Source: Rhodospirillales bacterium
Lineage (GTDB): Bacteria > Pseudomonadota > Alphaproteobacteria > Rhodospirillales > Casp-alpha2
DNA: 64,000 nt
Assembly: GCA_017640505.1 (NCBI GenBank)
Contig: JAEPQO010000001.1
Location: 1,876,625-1,940,624, forward strand
Direction of reading: 5' to 3'
Under the pieces are notes generated by a model. That model worked only from the letters and a program-made list of their open reading frames with translations, did no database searches and had not been told where the DNA came from. Below are positions 7,568-15,538 of this stretch, one piece after another. A program made the translations under genes and the position numbers. Position 1 is the stretch's first letter. Each line of letters starts with the position of its first letter.

Positions 7568-9148
7568 ATGGAACTTGTACTCGAATATGTGATCCGCGGT
7601 ATCGCGGACGTATTTACAACATCCAGCGGTGCGTTCGACTGGATGCCGCTGGTGATGGTCGTTGCCGGCCTGTTTATCGGCATCATCGTCGGCGCAACGC
7701 CAGGTCTCAACGGTCCGTTCGCCATGGCGCTGTCGCTGCCGGTGCTGATTTGGGTGTTTGGTGTCAGCGACGATGCGTTATTGCCGATCCTGGGATTCCT
7801 GATCGGCTTGATGAAAGGTGCCACCGTCGGCGGCGCCGTCCCGGCGATCCTTTTCAATACACCCGGCACACCTGACGCCTATCTGACCACGCTCGACGGT
7901 CATCCGATGGCGGCGAAAGGCGAGGGCCCGAAGGCGCTGAAGGTGGCGCACATCAGTTCCGTCTGCGGCGACACGTTCAGCGACATGGCCCTGTTCCTGA
8001 CCGCGCCGGTGCTCGCGGTGTTGATCGAAAGCGTCCTCGACCTTCCCGAAAAGGCAGCGCTGATCATCCTGTCGCTGTCGTTCATGGCCGCCGTAGCCGG
8101 CAACTCTCCGATCAAGGGCCTGACGGTCGGCGTGCTCGGCATGTTGCTGGCGCTGATGGGGACGACGCTCTCCGGGAACGGGCCGCGTATGACGTTCGGC
8201 ATTGCCGAACTCGGTAACGGGCTGCCGTTGTCGTCGGCGATCCTAGGCGTGCTGATCGTCGGCGAGGTTTTCCTCGGCATCGAGGAAGCCGCGCGTGAAC
8301 GGTTGTCGAAAGACGGCCCGAAGTCCGCGCCCGCACTCGGCGACAATCATTTCAGATGGGCGGACTTTAAACGCATCTTCCCCAATATTCTGTCGTCATC
8401 GGTGATCGGCACCGCCATCGGTGCGCTGCCCGGCATCGGCACGACGCTGGCGGCGACGCTCGGATACGACTTCGCCAAACGGACGTCGAAGACGCCGGAG
8501 AAATTCGGCACCGGCATCCCTGAAGGCGTCGCGGCGACGGAGGCCGCGAACTCGTCGGTGTCGGGTGCTAACCTGATCCCGGTGATGAGCCTCGGCATTC
8601 CCGGCAATTTTGCTGCCGTGTTCATCATCCTTGCCGTTGAAAGCGTCGGCGACTTCACCCTTGGCCCGCATGTCTTCCGCTTCACCGAGATCAAGGAGAT
8701 CGAAGGCTACGGCACGATCATCAACAAGGACCTCGTCGTCGCCTTCGCGATGTTCACGTTGATGGTGATCGCCAACGTCTGCAATTGGACGCTGGGCGGC
8801 GTCGTCATGCGTTCGCTGGGCGTGCTGGCGCGCGTGCCGAAATCGATCATGCTGCCGGTCGTGCTATTGATTACCCTGACCGCCGTCTATGCGCAGGACG
8901 GCGGCTTCATCGCAATCTGGGTGGTGATGATCTTTGGCCTGATCGGCTACACGCTCCGCAGGCTCGATATCTCGATCCTGCCGTTCGTTATCGGCTTCCT
9001 TCTCTCGCCGCGCCTGGAAGAACTCGTGCGCGGCGGCTATTCAGCATCGGGCGGCGATCCGCTGTTCCTGCTGAAATCGCCGATCGCGCTCGCCTTCCTG
9101 GTCGCCTCGGTGCTTATCGTCTACTTCGCGACCCGCAAGGCGAGCTAG
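7568..9148 (+). CDS. Tripartite tricarboxylate transporter large permease (TctA family)
   Basis: A 526-residue polytopic membrane protein with about 12 hydrophobic segments, which forms the ion-coupled translocation channel. Family motifs are GATPGLNGPFAMAL near residue 40, GGAVPAILFNTPGTPDA near residue 80, and the second-half repeat GALPGIGTTLAATLGYDFAK. It lies 12 bp after tctB and completes the operon that starts at 6000. Length and motifs are normal for the family. The GC-rich stem CCCTCC-GAAC-GGGAGG at 9184-9199 follows the stop but has no T tract, so it is at best a weak end signal. Confidence 0.93.
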   Translation: MELVLEYVIRGIADVFTTSSGAFDWMPLVMVVAGLFIGIIVGATPGLNGPFAMALSLPVLIWVFGVSDDALLPILGFLIGLMKGATVGGAVPAILFNTPGTPDAYLTTLDGHPMAAKGEGPKALKVAHISSVCGDTFSDMALFLTAPVLAVLIESVLDLPEKAALIILSLSFMAAVAGNSPIKGLTVGVLGMLLALMGTTLSGNGPRMTFGIAELGNGLPLSSAILGVLIVGEVFLGIEEAARERLSKDGPKSAPALGDNHFRWADFKRIFPNILSSSVIGTAIGALPGIGTTLAATLGYDFAKRTSKTPEKFGTGIPEGVAATEAANSSVSGANLIPVMSLGIPGNFAAVFIILAVESVGDFTLGPHVFRFTEIKEIEGYGTIINKDLVVAFAMFTLMVIANVCNWTLGGVVMRSLGVLARVPKSIMLPVVLLITLTAVYAQDGGFIAIWVVMIFGLIGYTLRRLDISILPFVIGFLLSPRLEELVRGGYSASGGDPLFLLKSPIALAFLVASVLIVYFATRKAS

Positions 9149-9330
9149 TCTGCATTCCAGCCCGGGCATTGTCGTGCGGACAACCCTCCGAACGGGAGGC
9201 GATCTCTCGCTTCATATGTCAGAGGGCGCGGTTTCAATTATTGCGGCTATGCTAGTACGCCCCAATGTGCTGCGCTAAGGTCACGCATCTCATTCACTTT
9301 CCGTTCACTTTGAAAAAACGAGCTTGATGT

Positions 9331-9409
9331 CTCCTTTTTTCGCAGTACGTTAGCTGCGGGCCACGCCTCCCCAACGAGGCGCGACCTTTCTGAGAGGAAA
9401 GGAGATAGC
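9331..9409 (+). ncRNA. serC leader: serC leader RNA, two-hairpin cis-regulatory element
   Basis: Two stems stand directly before serC. CGCCTC (9364-9369) pairs with GAGGCG (9376-9381), and CCTTTC (9385-9390) pairs with GAAAGG (9397-9402). The second stem buries part of the Shine-Dalgarno AAGGAG (9399-9404). This layout matches the serC RNA motif known upstream of serC-serA in alphaproteobacteria. Two further features are seen here. CTCCTTT at 9331-9337 is a perfect complement of AAAGGAG at 9398-9404. CGCAG/CTGCG at 9341-9358 can form another stem. The 9149-9330 stretch before it shows no gene. Confidence 0.7.
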
Positions 9410-10582
9410 ATGAATACCCTTCAGAAGCCGGACGTGCGTCCGGCAAACCCCAATTTCTCATCCGGTCCCTGTTCCAAACGTCCTGGTTGGTCGCCCGACG
9501 TGCTGGCGAATGCGTTCCTTGGCCGCTCGCACCGCCACGCCACCGGCAAGAAACTGCTGGCCGAGGTCATCGAGCGCACGCGCGACGTGCTCGGCATTCC
9601 GGCTGACTATCACATCGGCATCGTGCCCGCGTCCGACACCGGCGCGATCGAGATGGCGCTCTGGTCCGTGCTCGGCCCGCGCGGCGTCGAGGTGCTGTCG
9701 TGGGAAAGCTTCGGCAGCCAGTGGGCCGTCGATGTCCAGAAGCAGCTCAAGCTCGACGATATCAAGCTGACCAATGCCGAATACGGCGAGATCCCGGACC
9801 TCAGCAAGGTGGATTTCTCGCGCGACGTGATCTTCACCTGGAACGGCACGACGGGCGGCGTGAAGGTGCCGGACGGGGATTGGATCCCTGCCGACCGCGA
9901 AGGTCTGACCATCGTCGACGGCACGTCGGCGGTGTTTGCGATGGATATCCCCTGGGACAAGGTCGATATCTGCACGTGGTCGTGGCAAAAGGCGATGGGC
10001 GGCGAGGCCGCGCACGGCATGCTGGTGCTGAGCCCGCGTGCGGTCGAACGGATCGAAAGCTATGATCCGCCGTGGCCGATGCCGAAGGTGTTCCGCCTCA
10101 AAAAGAAAGACAAACTGAACGAGGACGTGTTCAAGGGCCTCACCATCAATACGCCGTCGATGCTGTGTGTCGAGGATGCCATCGACGGCCTGAAATGGGC
10201 CGAGGGGCTTGGTGGGCTCAAGGCGCTGCTCGGGCGTGTTCAGGCCAATTTCAAGGCGCTGAGCACGTGGGTCGAAGGCGCCGAGTGGATCGACTTCATC
10301 TGCAAGGACCCGGCCGCGCGTTCCGACACGTCGGTCGTGCTGGTGGTCACCGATCCCTGGTTCACGGCGATGGACGAGGACGCGCAACGCGGCTTCATCA
10401 AGAAACTGACGGGTCTTCTGGACGACGAAGGCACGGCGTTCGATGTCGGCTCGCACCGCGACGCACCGCCGGGGCTCCGCATTTGGTGCGGGGCAACGGT
10501 GGAGACATCGGATCTGGAGGCATTGGGGCCCTGGCTCGACTGGGCGTTCCATACCGTCAAAGCCCAGATGCAGGAGGCCTGA
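9410..10582 (+). CDS. serC: Phosphoserine aminotransferase
   Basis: A 390-residue class V PLP aminotransferase that makes 3-phosphoserine from 3-phosphohydroxypyruvate and glutamate, the second step of serine synthesis. It starts PNFSSGPCSKRPGW, carries GIVPASDTGAIEMALWS, and has the PLP lysine at residue 194 in TWSWQKAMGGEAAHGM. It is of the longer alphaproteobacterial and archaeal type rather than the 360-residue enterobacterial type. It is separated from serA by 3 bp and preceded by the leader RNA hairpins, which probably tune translation in response to an unknown signal. Confidence 0.95.
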   Translation: MNTLQKPDVRPANPNFSSGPCSKRPGWSPDVLANAFLGRSHRHATGKKLLAEVIERTRDVLGIPADYHIGIVPASDTGAIEMALWSVLGPRGVEVLSWESFGSQWAVDVQKQLKLDDIKLTNAEYGEIPDLSKVDFSRDVIFTWNGTTGGVKVPDGDWIPADREGLTIVDGTSAVFAMDIPWDKVDICTWSWQKAMGGEAAHGMLVLSPRAVERIESYDPPWPMPKVFRLKKKDKLNEDVFKGLTINTPSMLCVEDAIDGLKWAEGLGGLKALLGRVQANFKALSTWVEGAEWIDFICKDPAARSDTSVVLVVTDPWFTAMDEDAQRGFIKKLTGLLDDEGTAFDVGSHRDAPPGLRIWCGATVETSDLEALGPWLDWAFHTVKAQMQEA

Positions 10583-10585
10583 GCC

Positions 10586-12160
10586 ATGCCCAAAGTTCTG
10601 ATTTCAGATAAGATGAGCCCGCTCGCTGCCGACGTGTTCACGCAGCGCGGGATCGAGGTCGATGTCATTACCGACATGGACAAGGACCAGCTGGCCGCAA
10701 AAATCGGTGAATACGACGGGATCGCGATCCGCTCCGCGACCAAGCTGACGCCGAAGACGCTCGCCAGCCCCGGCAATCTCAAGGTCATTGGCCGTGCCGG
10801 GATCGGCGTCGACAACGTCGACGTGAAGGCGGCGACGAGTGCCGGCATTGTTGTCATGAATACGCCGTTCGGCAACGCCATCACGACGGCGGAGCATGCC
10901 ATCACCATGATGCTGTCGCTGGCCCGGCAGATCCCGGCGGCAAATGCCTCGACCCACGCCGGGAAGTGGGAAAAGTCCCGCTTCATGGGCGTCGAGTTGA
11001 TGGGTAAGACCCTGGGCATCATCGGCTGTGGCAATATCGGCGCCATTGTCGCTGACCGGGCGCAGGGGCTGAAGATGAAGGTCATTGCCTTCGATCCGTT
11101 CCTGTCCGAAGAACGCGCCGAGAACCTGGGCGTGGAGAAGGTGACGTTGGACGAACTGTTGCCGCGCGCCGATTTCATCAGCCTGCACACACCGCTCACC
11201 GACCAAACGCGCAACATCCTGGATGCGACGGCACTGAACAAGACCAAGGCCGGCGTCCGCGTGATCAATTGCGCGCGGGGCGGTCTGGTTGACGAACTGG
11301 CGCTCAAGGCGGCGATTGAATCCGGTCACATCGCCGGCGCCGCGCTCGACGTCTATGCCGAGGAGCCGGCCAAGGACAATCCGCTGTTCGGTATGGAGCA
11401 GGTCGTCTGCACCCCGCACCTGGGTGCGTCGACGTCGGAAGCACAGGAAAAAGTGGCCGTGCAGGTCGCCGAGCAGATGGCGGACTACCTGCTGACCGGT
11501 GCCGTGACGAACGCCCTCAATATGGCATCCGTAACGGCGGAGGAAGCACCGAAGCTGAAGCCCTATATGTCCTTGGCGGAGCAGCTTGGCGCGTTTGCCG
11601 GGCAGGCGACGCAGAGTGCCATCAAGGGGATCGAGATCTGCTACGAAGGCGACGTCTCGACGCTCAACACCAAACCGCTGACGGCGATTGTGTTGAAAGG
11701 CTTGTTGGGTCCGCTGCTTGAAGGCGTCAACATGGTCAACGCGCCGATCATCGCGGAGGACCGCAATATTAAGATCCTCGAGGCGAAATCGGAAACGGCG
11801 GGTGACTACCACACGCTCATTACCGTGACGGTGACGACCGAACAGCAGACGCGTTCCGTCAAAGGCACGCTGTTCAATCATCAGCCGCGTATCGTCGAGA
11901 TCAAAGGCATTCACATCGACGCCAAGCTGGGCCCGAACATGCTTTACCTCGCCAATCACGACAAACCGGGCCTCATCGGGGCGTTGGGAACCGTGCTGGG
12001 TGCGGCCGGCGTGAACATCGCGACCTTCAACCTGGGCCGGGCCGACGAGGGCGGCGACGCCATCGCACTGATCGAGATCGACGGTCAGCCGCCGGCCGAC
12101 GTGGTCTCGGCCGTGCAGGGGCTTGAGCATGTGATGCACGCCATCCCGATGCGGTTCTGA
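10586..12160 (+). CDS. serA: D-3-phosphoglycerate dehydrogenase
   Basis: A 524-residue enzyme that oxidises 3-phosphoglycerate with NAD as the first step of serine synthesis. The nucleotide-binding motif is GIIGCGNIGAIVADRA at about residue 145. Catalytic motifs are NCARGGLVDE (Arg), DVYAEEP (Glu) and CTPHLGAST (His). After residue 320 comes the long intervening domain, then a C-terminal ACT domain (LANHDKPGLIGALGTVLG), so this is the long, three-domain form that can be feedback-regulated by serine. The gap from serC is 3 bp, which implies cotranscription. A 9-bp stem at 12181-12211 follows. Confidence 0.95.
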   Translation: MPKVLISDKMSPLAADVFTQRGIEVDVITDMDKDQLAAKIGEYDGIAIRSATKLTPKTLASPGNLKVIGRAGIGVDNVDVKAATSAGIVVMNTPFGNAITTAEHAITMMLSLARQIPAANASTHAGKWEKSRFMGVELMGKTLGIIGCGNIGAIVADRAQGLKMKVIAFDPFLSEERAENLGVEKVTLDELLPRADFISLHTPLTDQTRNILDATALNKTKAGVRVINCARGGLVDELALKAAIESGHIAGAALDVYAEEPAKDNPLFGMEQVVCTPHLGASTSEAQEKVAVQVAEQMADYLLTGAVTNALNMASVTAEEAPKLKPYMSLAEQLGAFAGQATQSAIKGIEICYEGDVSTLNTKPLTAIVLKGLLGPLLEGVNMVNAPIIAEDRNIKILEAKSETAGDYHTLITVTVTTEQQTRSVKGTLFNHQPRIVEIKGIHIDAKLGPNMLYLANHDKPGLIGALGTVLGAAGVNIATFNLGRADEGGDAIALIEIDGQPPADVVSAVQGLEHVMHAIPMRF

Positions 12161-12180
12161 TACACGGGTGTATTTGTTTT

Positions 12181-12211
12181 CCCGGTCGCTGCCTTTTGCG
12201 TGGCGACCGGG
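12181..12211. other. Hairpin after serA, no T tract
   Basis: CCCGGTCGC pairs perfectly with GCGACCGGG around a 13-base loop, 20 bp after the serA stop. Neither strand has a following T run, so it may stabilise the mRNA end or be a weak terminator. The rest of 12212-12396 is an AT-rich promoter region for the peroxiredoxin and shows no gene. Confidence 0.35.
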
Positions 12212-12396
12212 GCCCGCCGCCTCAACGCCTGGATAGCCCTCTCTCGGGTTCCGGGACGTTTCTGCGGCATTTTCGGCATGTCGGTTTCACAAAGTTCTCG
12301 TGTTCTCGGTTGGTCCAAAATTTCACAAGTTTTTTCGTTGATTCTTATATTAATAACACTAGGTTTGCGGAGAACGTATAAACCTCGGAGGACGTC

Positions 12397-13053
12397 ATGA
12401 GCTTACGACTGAACAGTGAAGCGCCGAATTTCACGGCGGAGACGACCGAAGGCACCATCGATTTTCACGAGTGGATCGGCGACGGCTGGGCCATTCTGTT
12501 CTCCCATCCGAAGGATTTCACGCCGATCTGCACGACCGAACTCGGTTTTGCGGCGAAGATGAAGCCGGATTTCGAGAGCCGGAACTGCAAGATCATCGGT
12601 CTCAGCGTCGATCCGGTCTCGGATCATGTCGAATGGGCGAAAGACATCGAAAGCTCGCAGGGCAGCGCGGTCAACTACCCGATGATCGGGGATGCGGACC
12701 TCAAGATCGCCAAGCTTTACGACATGCTGCCGGCGGATGCCGGCGATAGTTCCGAAGGGCGCACGGCGGTCGACAACCTGACGGCCCGGACCGTGTTCAT
12801 CATCGGCCCGGACAAGAAGATCAAGGCATCGCTCACGTATCCCATGAGCACCGGACGGAATTTCCACGAGATTCTGCGCCTGCTGGATTCCTGCCAGCTG
12901 ACGGCGAAGGAACAGGTGGCGACGCCGGTCAACTGGAAACAGGGCGAGGACGTCGTCATCGTGCCGGCCGTTTCCGATGAAGCGGCAAAGGAAAAATACC
13001 CGGACGGCTGGAAATCGCCGTTGCCGTATCTGAGAATCGTGCCGCACCCGTAA
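12397..13053 (+). CDS. Peroxiredoxin, 1-Cys (Prx6-like) family
   Basis: A 218-residue cytosolic thiol peroxidase that reduces hydrogen peroxide and organic peroxides. The peroxidatic Cys is in HPKDFTPICTTELG at about residue 47, the Prx6 form of the PxxxTxxC motif. The C-terminal arm (NWKQGEDVVIVPAVSDE and KYPDGWKS) is the Prx6 signature. No resolving Cys is present at the usual 2-Cys position. An AT-rich promoter and CTCGGAGGACGTC lie before the ATG, and a strong terminator follows at 13078. It is probably a single-gene transcript. Confidence 0.92.
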   Translation: MSLRLNSEAPNFTAETTEGTIDFHEWIGDGWAILFSHPKDFTPICTTELGFAAKMKPDFESRNCKIIGLSVDPVSDHVEWAKDIESSQGSAVNYPMIGDADLKIAKLYDMLPADAGDSSEGRTAVDNLTARTVFIIGPDKKIKASLTYPMSTGRNFHEILRLLDSCQLTAKEQVATPVNWKQGEDVVIVPAVSDEAAKEKYPDGWKSPLPYLRIVPHP

Positions 13054-13077
13054 GCGGCATTGCATTCGTTGAATCAG

Positions 13078-13120
13078 AGAGCCCCGGCCACATGGTGGTC
13101 CGGGGCTCTTGCGGTTTTTC
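13078..13120 (+). terminator. Rho-independent terminator after peroxiredoxin
   Basis: AGAGCCCCGG (13078-13087) pairs perfectly with CCGGGGCTCT (13100-13109). The loop can fold further as CCAC/GTGG. TGCGGTTTTT follows. It ends the peroxiredoxin transcript 25 bp after its stop. Confidence 0.85.
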
Positions 13121-13305
13121 CGCTATCCGCGCCAAGCGCGGATGTCTTTTCATGCCTGCCGGTGGGCGACAGGCAAACTAAGGTCGTATTCGGTTTTTCA
13201 AGCGTTTATCGGTCCGCCGTGTTCCGGCCGGATCACGTTTAAACTCAGGCGGAACGTGGCCCCGTGCATCGCCGGGGCCAAGGACTATGGTCCGGTGGAG
13301 CCTCC

Positions 13306-13410
13306 ATGCGATTTCTCCTGTTTGATTTTTCCGGCTGGCGCCTGCAACGGCGCCATGCACAGAAAAGACTCTACGCCTGTTTGATTTTCGAGTCGAGTCG
13401 GCGCGTTTAA
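13306..13410 (+). CDS. Possible 34-residue small basic protein
   Basis: A short open frame starting MRFLLFDFSGWRLQRRHAQK and ending FESSRRV, with GGTGGAG five bases before the ATG. It is hydrophobic at the N-terminus, strongly basic afterwards, and has one Cys. It ends 4 bp inside the convergent metA gene. The DNA carries a perfect 7-bp stem (TGGCGCC/GGCGCCA, 13336-13355) and two copies of CCTGTTTGATTTT (13317 and 13376). A structured untranslated element is an equally good reading. The preceding 13121-13305 has one GC stem (GCCCCG/CGGGGC near 13260) and no gene that I can support. Confidence 0.25.
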   Translation: MRFLLFDFSGWRLQRRHAQKRLYACLIFESSRRV

Positions 13411-14360
13411 GCCGCGTCGTCGGCCTTCGGCACCGCGGGACGGTTCTGGCCGATCTTGGCGAGATCGTATGGCGTCGACTGATAGAGACCGTTGATCCAG
13501 TTGCCAAACAGGATATGCGCGTTCGAGCGCCAGGTGTTTACCGGCACCTGCGACGGATCGTTGTCGGGGTAGTAATTCCGGGGTACGTCGATCTCCGAAC
13601 CCTTGGCGACGTCACGCAGATACTCGTCGCCCAGCGTGGTCGAGTCGTACTCCAGGTGATTGAACATATGCACATGGTTGAGCACCGGATCGTTGACCAG
13701 CGCCATGCCGACGTCGGCGGACTCGGCTAGCACCTGCAGATGCTTGAACTTCTCGACATCCTGGCGGTGGTTCTCCGTGTGCCGTGACACCGGGATCGGG
13801 ATGGCGTCGTTCAGGCCGCGCATCAGCGGCGAGGTCGAATCCAGCACGTTATGCCAGAACACGCCGAACGCCTTGTGCGGCAGCTGATGTTTCGGGATGC
13901 CGTAGAAATGATAGAGCGCCGCCTGTGCGCCCCAGCACAGATTGAAGCAACCGTGCACATTCGTAAGCGACCAGTCGAAAATATCACAGAGTTCGGGCCA
14001 GTAGCGGACGTCCTCGAACGGCAGCTTTTCGATCGGGGCCCCGGTGACGATCAGGCCGTCGAATTTCTGGTCTCTCACCTCTGTCCACGGGTGATAGAAA
14101 TCGAGCAAATGCTGTTCCGGCGTCGTCTTCGGCTTGTGGCTGGTCAGCGCCAGAAGCGTCACTTCCACCTGTAGCGGCGTTGCGCCCAGCACACGCGCGA
14201 GCTGCGTCTCGGTTTTGATCTTTTCCGGCATCAGATTGAGGATCGCGATCCGCAACGGACGGATATCCTGACGGATGGCGTCTTCGTCCTTGATGATCGG
14301 AACGCCTTCGCTTTCGAGCACCTTGCGGGCCGGCAGTTCGGACGGGATCTTGATCGGCAT
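13407..14360 (-). CDS. metA: Homoserine O-acyltransferase, MetA family
   Basis: A 317-residue enzyme that activates homoserine with an acyl group from acyl-CoA in methionine synthesis. Motifs are MPIKIPSELPA at the start, LRIAILNLMPEKIKTE, GAPIEKLPFEDVRYW, and the Cys-containing catalytic loop CFNLCWGAQAALYHFYGI. Glu and His of the triad sit in the EYDSTTLGDEY and VSRHTENHR regions. Many MetA proteins outside enterobacteria use acetyl-CoA, so acyl choice is left open. It lies 13 bp after a P-loop gene on the same strand and probably shares its transcript. No SAM riboswitch is visible upstream. Confidence 0.93.
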   Translation of the reverse strand: MPIKIPSELPARKVLESEGVPIIKDEDAIRQDIRPLRIAILNLMPEKIKTETQLARVLGATPLQVEVTLLALTSHKPKTTPEQHLLDFYHPWTEVRDQKFDGLIVTGAPIEKLPFEDVRYWPELCDIFDWSLTNVHGCFNLCWGAQAALYHFYGIPKHQLPHKAFGVFWHNVLDSTSPLMRGLNDAIPIPVSRHTENHRQDVEKFKHLQVLAESADVGMALVNDPVLNHVHMFNHLEYDSTTLGDEYLRDVAKGSEIDVPRNYYPDNDPSQVPVNTWRSNAHILFGNWINGLYQSTPYDLAKIGQNRPAVPKADDAA

Positions 14361-14373
14361 ACGCGGTGTTTCC

Positions 14374-15336
14374 TCAGGTTTCCTGTCCGCGCCGTTCGGC
14401 GCGTTCTCGGCAGACCTTCAGATAGCGACTGACATTGGTGTTGGCAACCTCGCTTGCCGCAGACTGGGCGCCCAGCAGGTCGTACAGAATGCGGATGAAC
14501 TCATCGCTGGTGGGCGCCTTGCCGGTTTCACCGTTGCCGGGGAACAAATCGTCGACGTCCACGGCGAAGCCGTATTTCGCGGCAAAAGCCTCGTATCGCG
14601 GCTTGCGGTCTTCGAGCAACAGGGGGAACAGGCGCCGGGCGAAGTCCTGGCGGTCGACGCCCTTGCCGTCATCGGGCTGGTCGGCGAGATGCCTGTCGAT
14701 GAACGCCGGATGATAGAACAGCGGTTTCGGATCGCTTTCCGCGCGCCGCTTCAGGGCTTCCTCACCCTTCGCGTTGGCCCGGATATAGAGGATCAGGGTG
14801 TTGTCCCGCAGCGACGAAATGACCGGGTCCGACGGATTGTCGATGTCCGCGATCTCGCACAGGCTGCCGGAGGCATCGTTGATGAAATCCTTACAGGAAT
14901 AGATCCGCCAGGCTTTAACCAGAAACCGGGCGACATCGCGCATGGACTTGATTTCGGCGTCCCGATACTGGTGCTGGCGCTCAAGGAACGTGGCCTTGTC
15001 GAGGCCGCCGCTTTCCGAGTCGCCGAACATGCCGAGATACGTCGACACCGGTTCGAGATTGTCGACCGAGATGTTGTGATTGATGTAGATCGAATCCGAG
15101 CGCAGCAGGCCGGCCACGAACGGATCCGTCCGCATGATCCTGAACTTGATGTTGTCCAGAATGTGTTCGGCCAGGTGCGCCGTTCCGATCCGGTAATCGG
15201 CGGAGTAATGAAACCAGTTGGAATCGCGCCGGAGTGCGGTCGACAGCATGGTCTTCCCGACGCCGGACATGCCGAGAAGCGTGACCGCGTGCGGCAACGA
15301 CCGGAATTCTTCGAAACTTGGCAATGCTGATGCCAT
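14374..15336 (-). CDS. P-loop NTPase/kinase-like protein of unknown function, cotranscribed with metA
   Basis: A 320-residue soluble protein with an N-terminal Walker A motif, GMSGVGKT at residues 22-29. The stretch that follows resembles small-molecule kinases and gluconate- or nucleotide-kinase folds. TLILYIRAN in the middle could be the core strand of a nucleotide-binding sheet. There is no signal peptide, membrane helix or known accessory domain, and I do not recognise a named family. It is 13 bp upstream of metA, so a link to methionine metabolism or homoserine phosphorylation is possible but unproven. A perfect 6-bp stem (CGGCGT/ACGCCG, 15389-15405) lies about 50 bp upstream. Confidence 0.75.
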   Translation of the reverse strand: MASALPSFEEFRSLPHAVTLLGMSGVGKTMLSTALRRDSNWFHYSADYRIGTAHLAEHILDNIKFRIMRTDPFVAGLLRSDSIYINHNISVDNLEPVSTYLGMFGDSESGGLDKATFLERQHQYRDAEIKSMRDVARFLVKAWRIYSCKDFINDASGSLCEIADIDNPSDPVISSLRDNTLILYIRANAKGEEALKRRAESDPKPLFYHPAFIDRHLADQPDDGKGVDRQDFARRLFPLLLEDRKPRYEAFAAKYGFAVDVDDLFPGNGETGKAPTSDEFIRILYDLLGAQSAASEVANTNVSRYLKVCRERAERRGQET

Positions 15337-15455
15337 GGCAATCTCACCAACAGGAAAGTTCGGGACAGAATGTCTCTATAATTGTACCCGGCGTCAAACA
15401 CGCCGTTCCAATCTAGCGATAAAATTGCACGATTAAAAAATCTCTCTCGAATCCG

Positions 15456-15476
15456 TCAGCCGACATGTTAGGCTGA
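15456..15476. promoter_or_regulatory. Inverted repeat upstream of aldehyde oxidoreductase operon
   Basis: TCAGCC and GGCTGA are separated by 9 bp, with a nested ATGT/ACAT dyad overlapping to 15480. It lies 63 bp before the first gene of the operon and between divergent genes. It is a candidate regulator site; none of the neighbours is an obvious regulator. Confidence 0.35.
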
Positions 15477-15538
15477 ACATATCGCGGCCGATTGCCAATT
15501 TGGACCGCCAAATAAAAAATCCACGGGAGCCTCTGAAT

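Noticed and set aside
9184-9199. GC stem after tctA as a terminator
   Set aside because: The stem is short and has no T tract; not enough to call termination.
12200-12400. A 66-codon frame (GTG start) ending with an ATGA overlap on the peroxiredoxin gene
   Set aside because: The hydrophobic end comes from the AT-rich promoter and there is no ribosome-binding site; the overlap is probably chance.
14275-15330. A 351-codon + strand frame opposite the P-loop gene
   Set aside because: The minus-strand product has a Walker A motif and operon spacing; the + frame shows no recognisable domain.
15500-15538. Upstream start for the ferredoxin gene
   Set aside because: No ribosome-binding site, and the ATG at 15539 gives the normal N-terminus.
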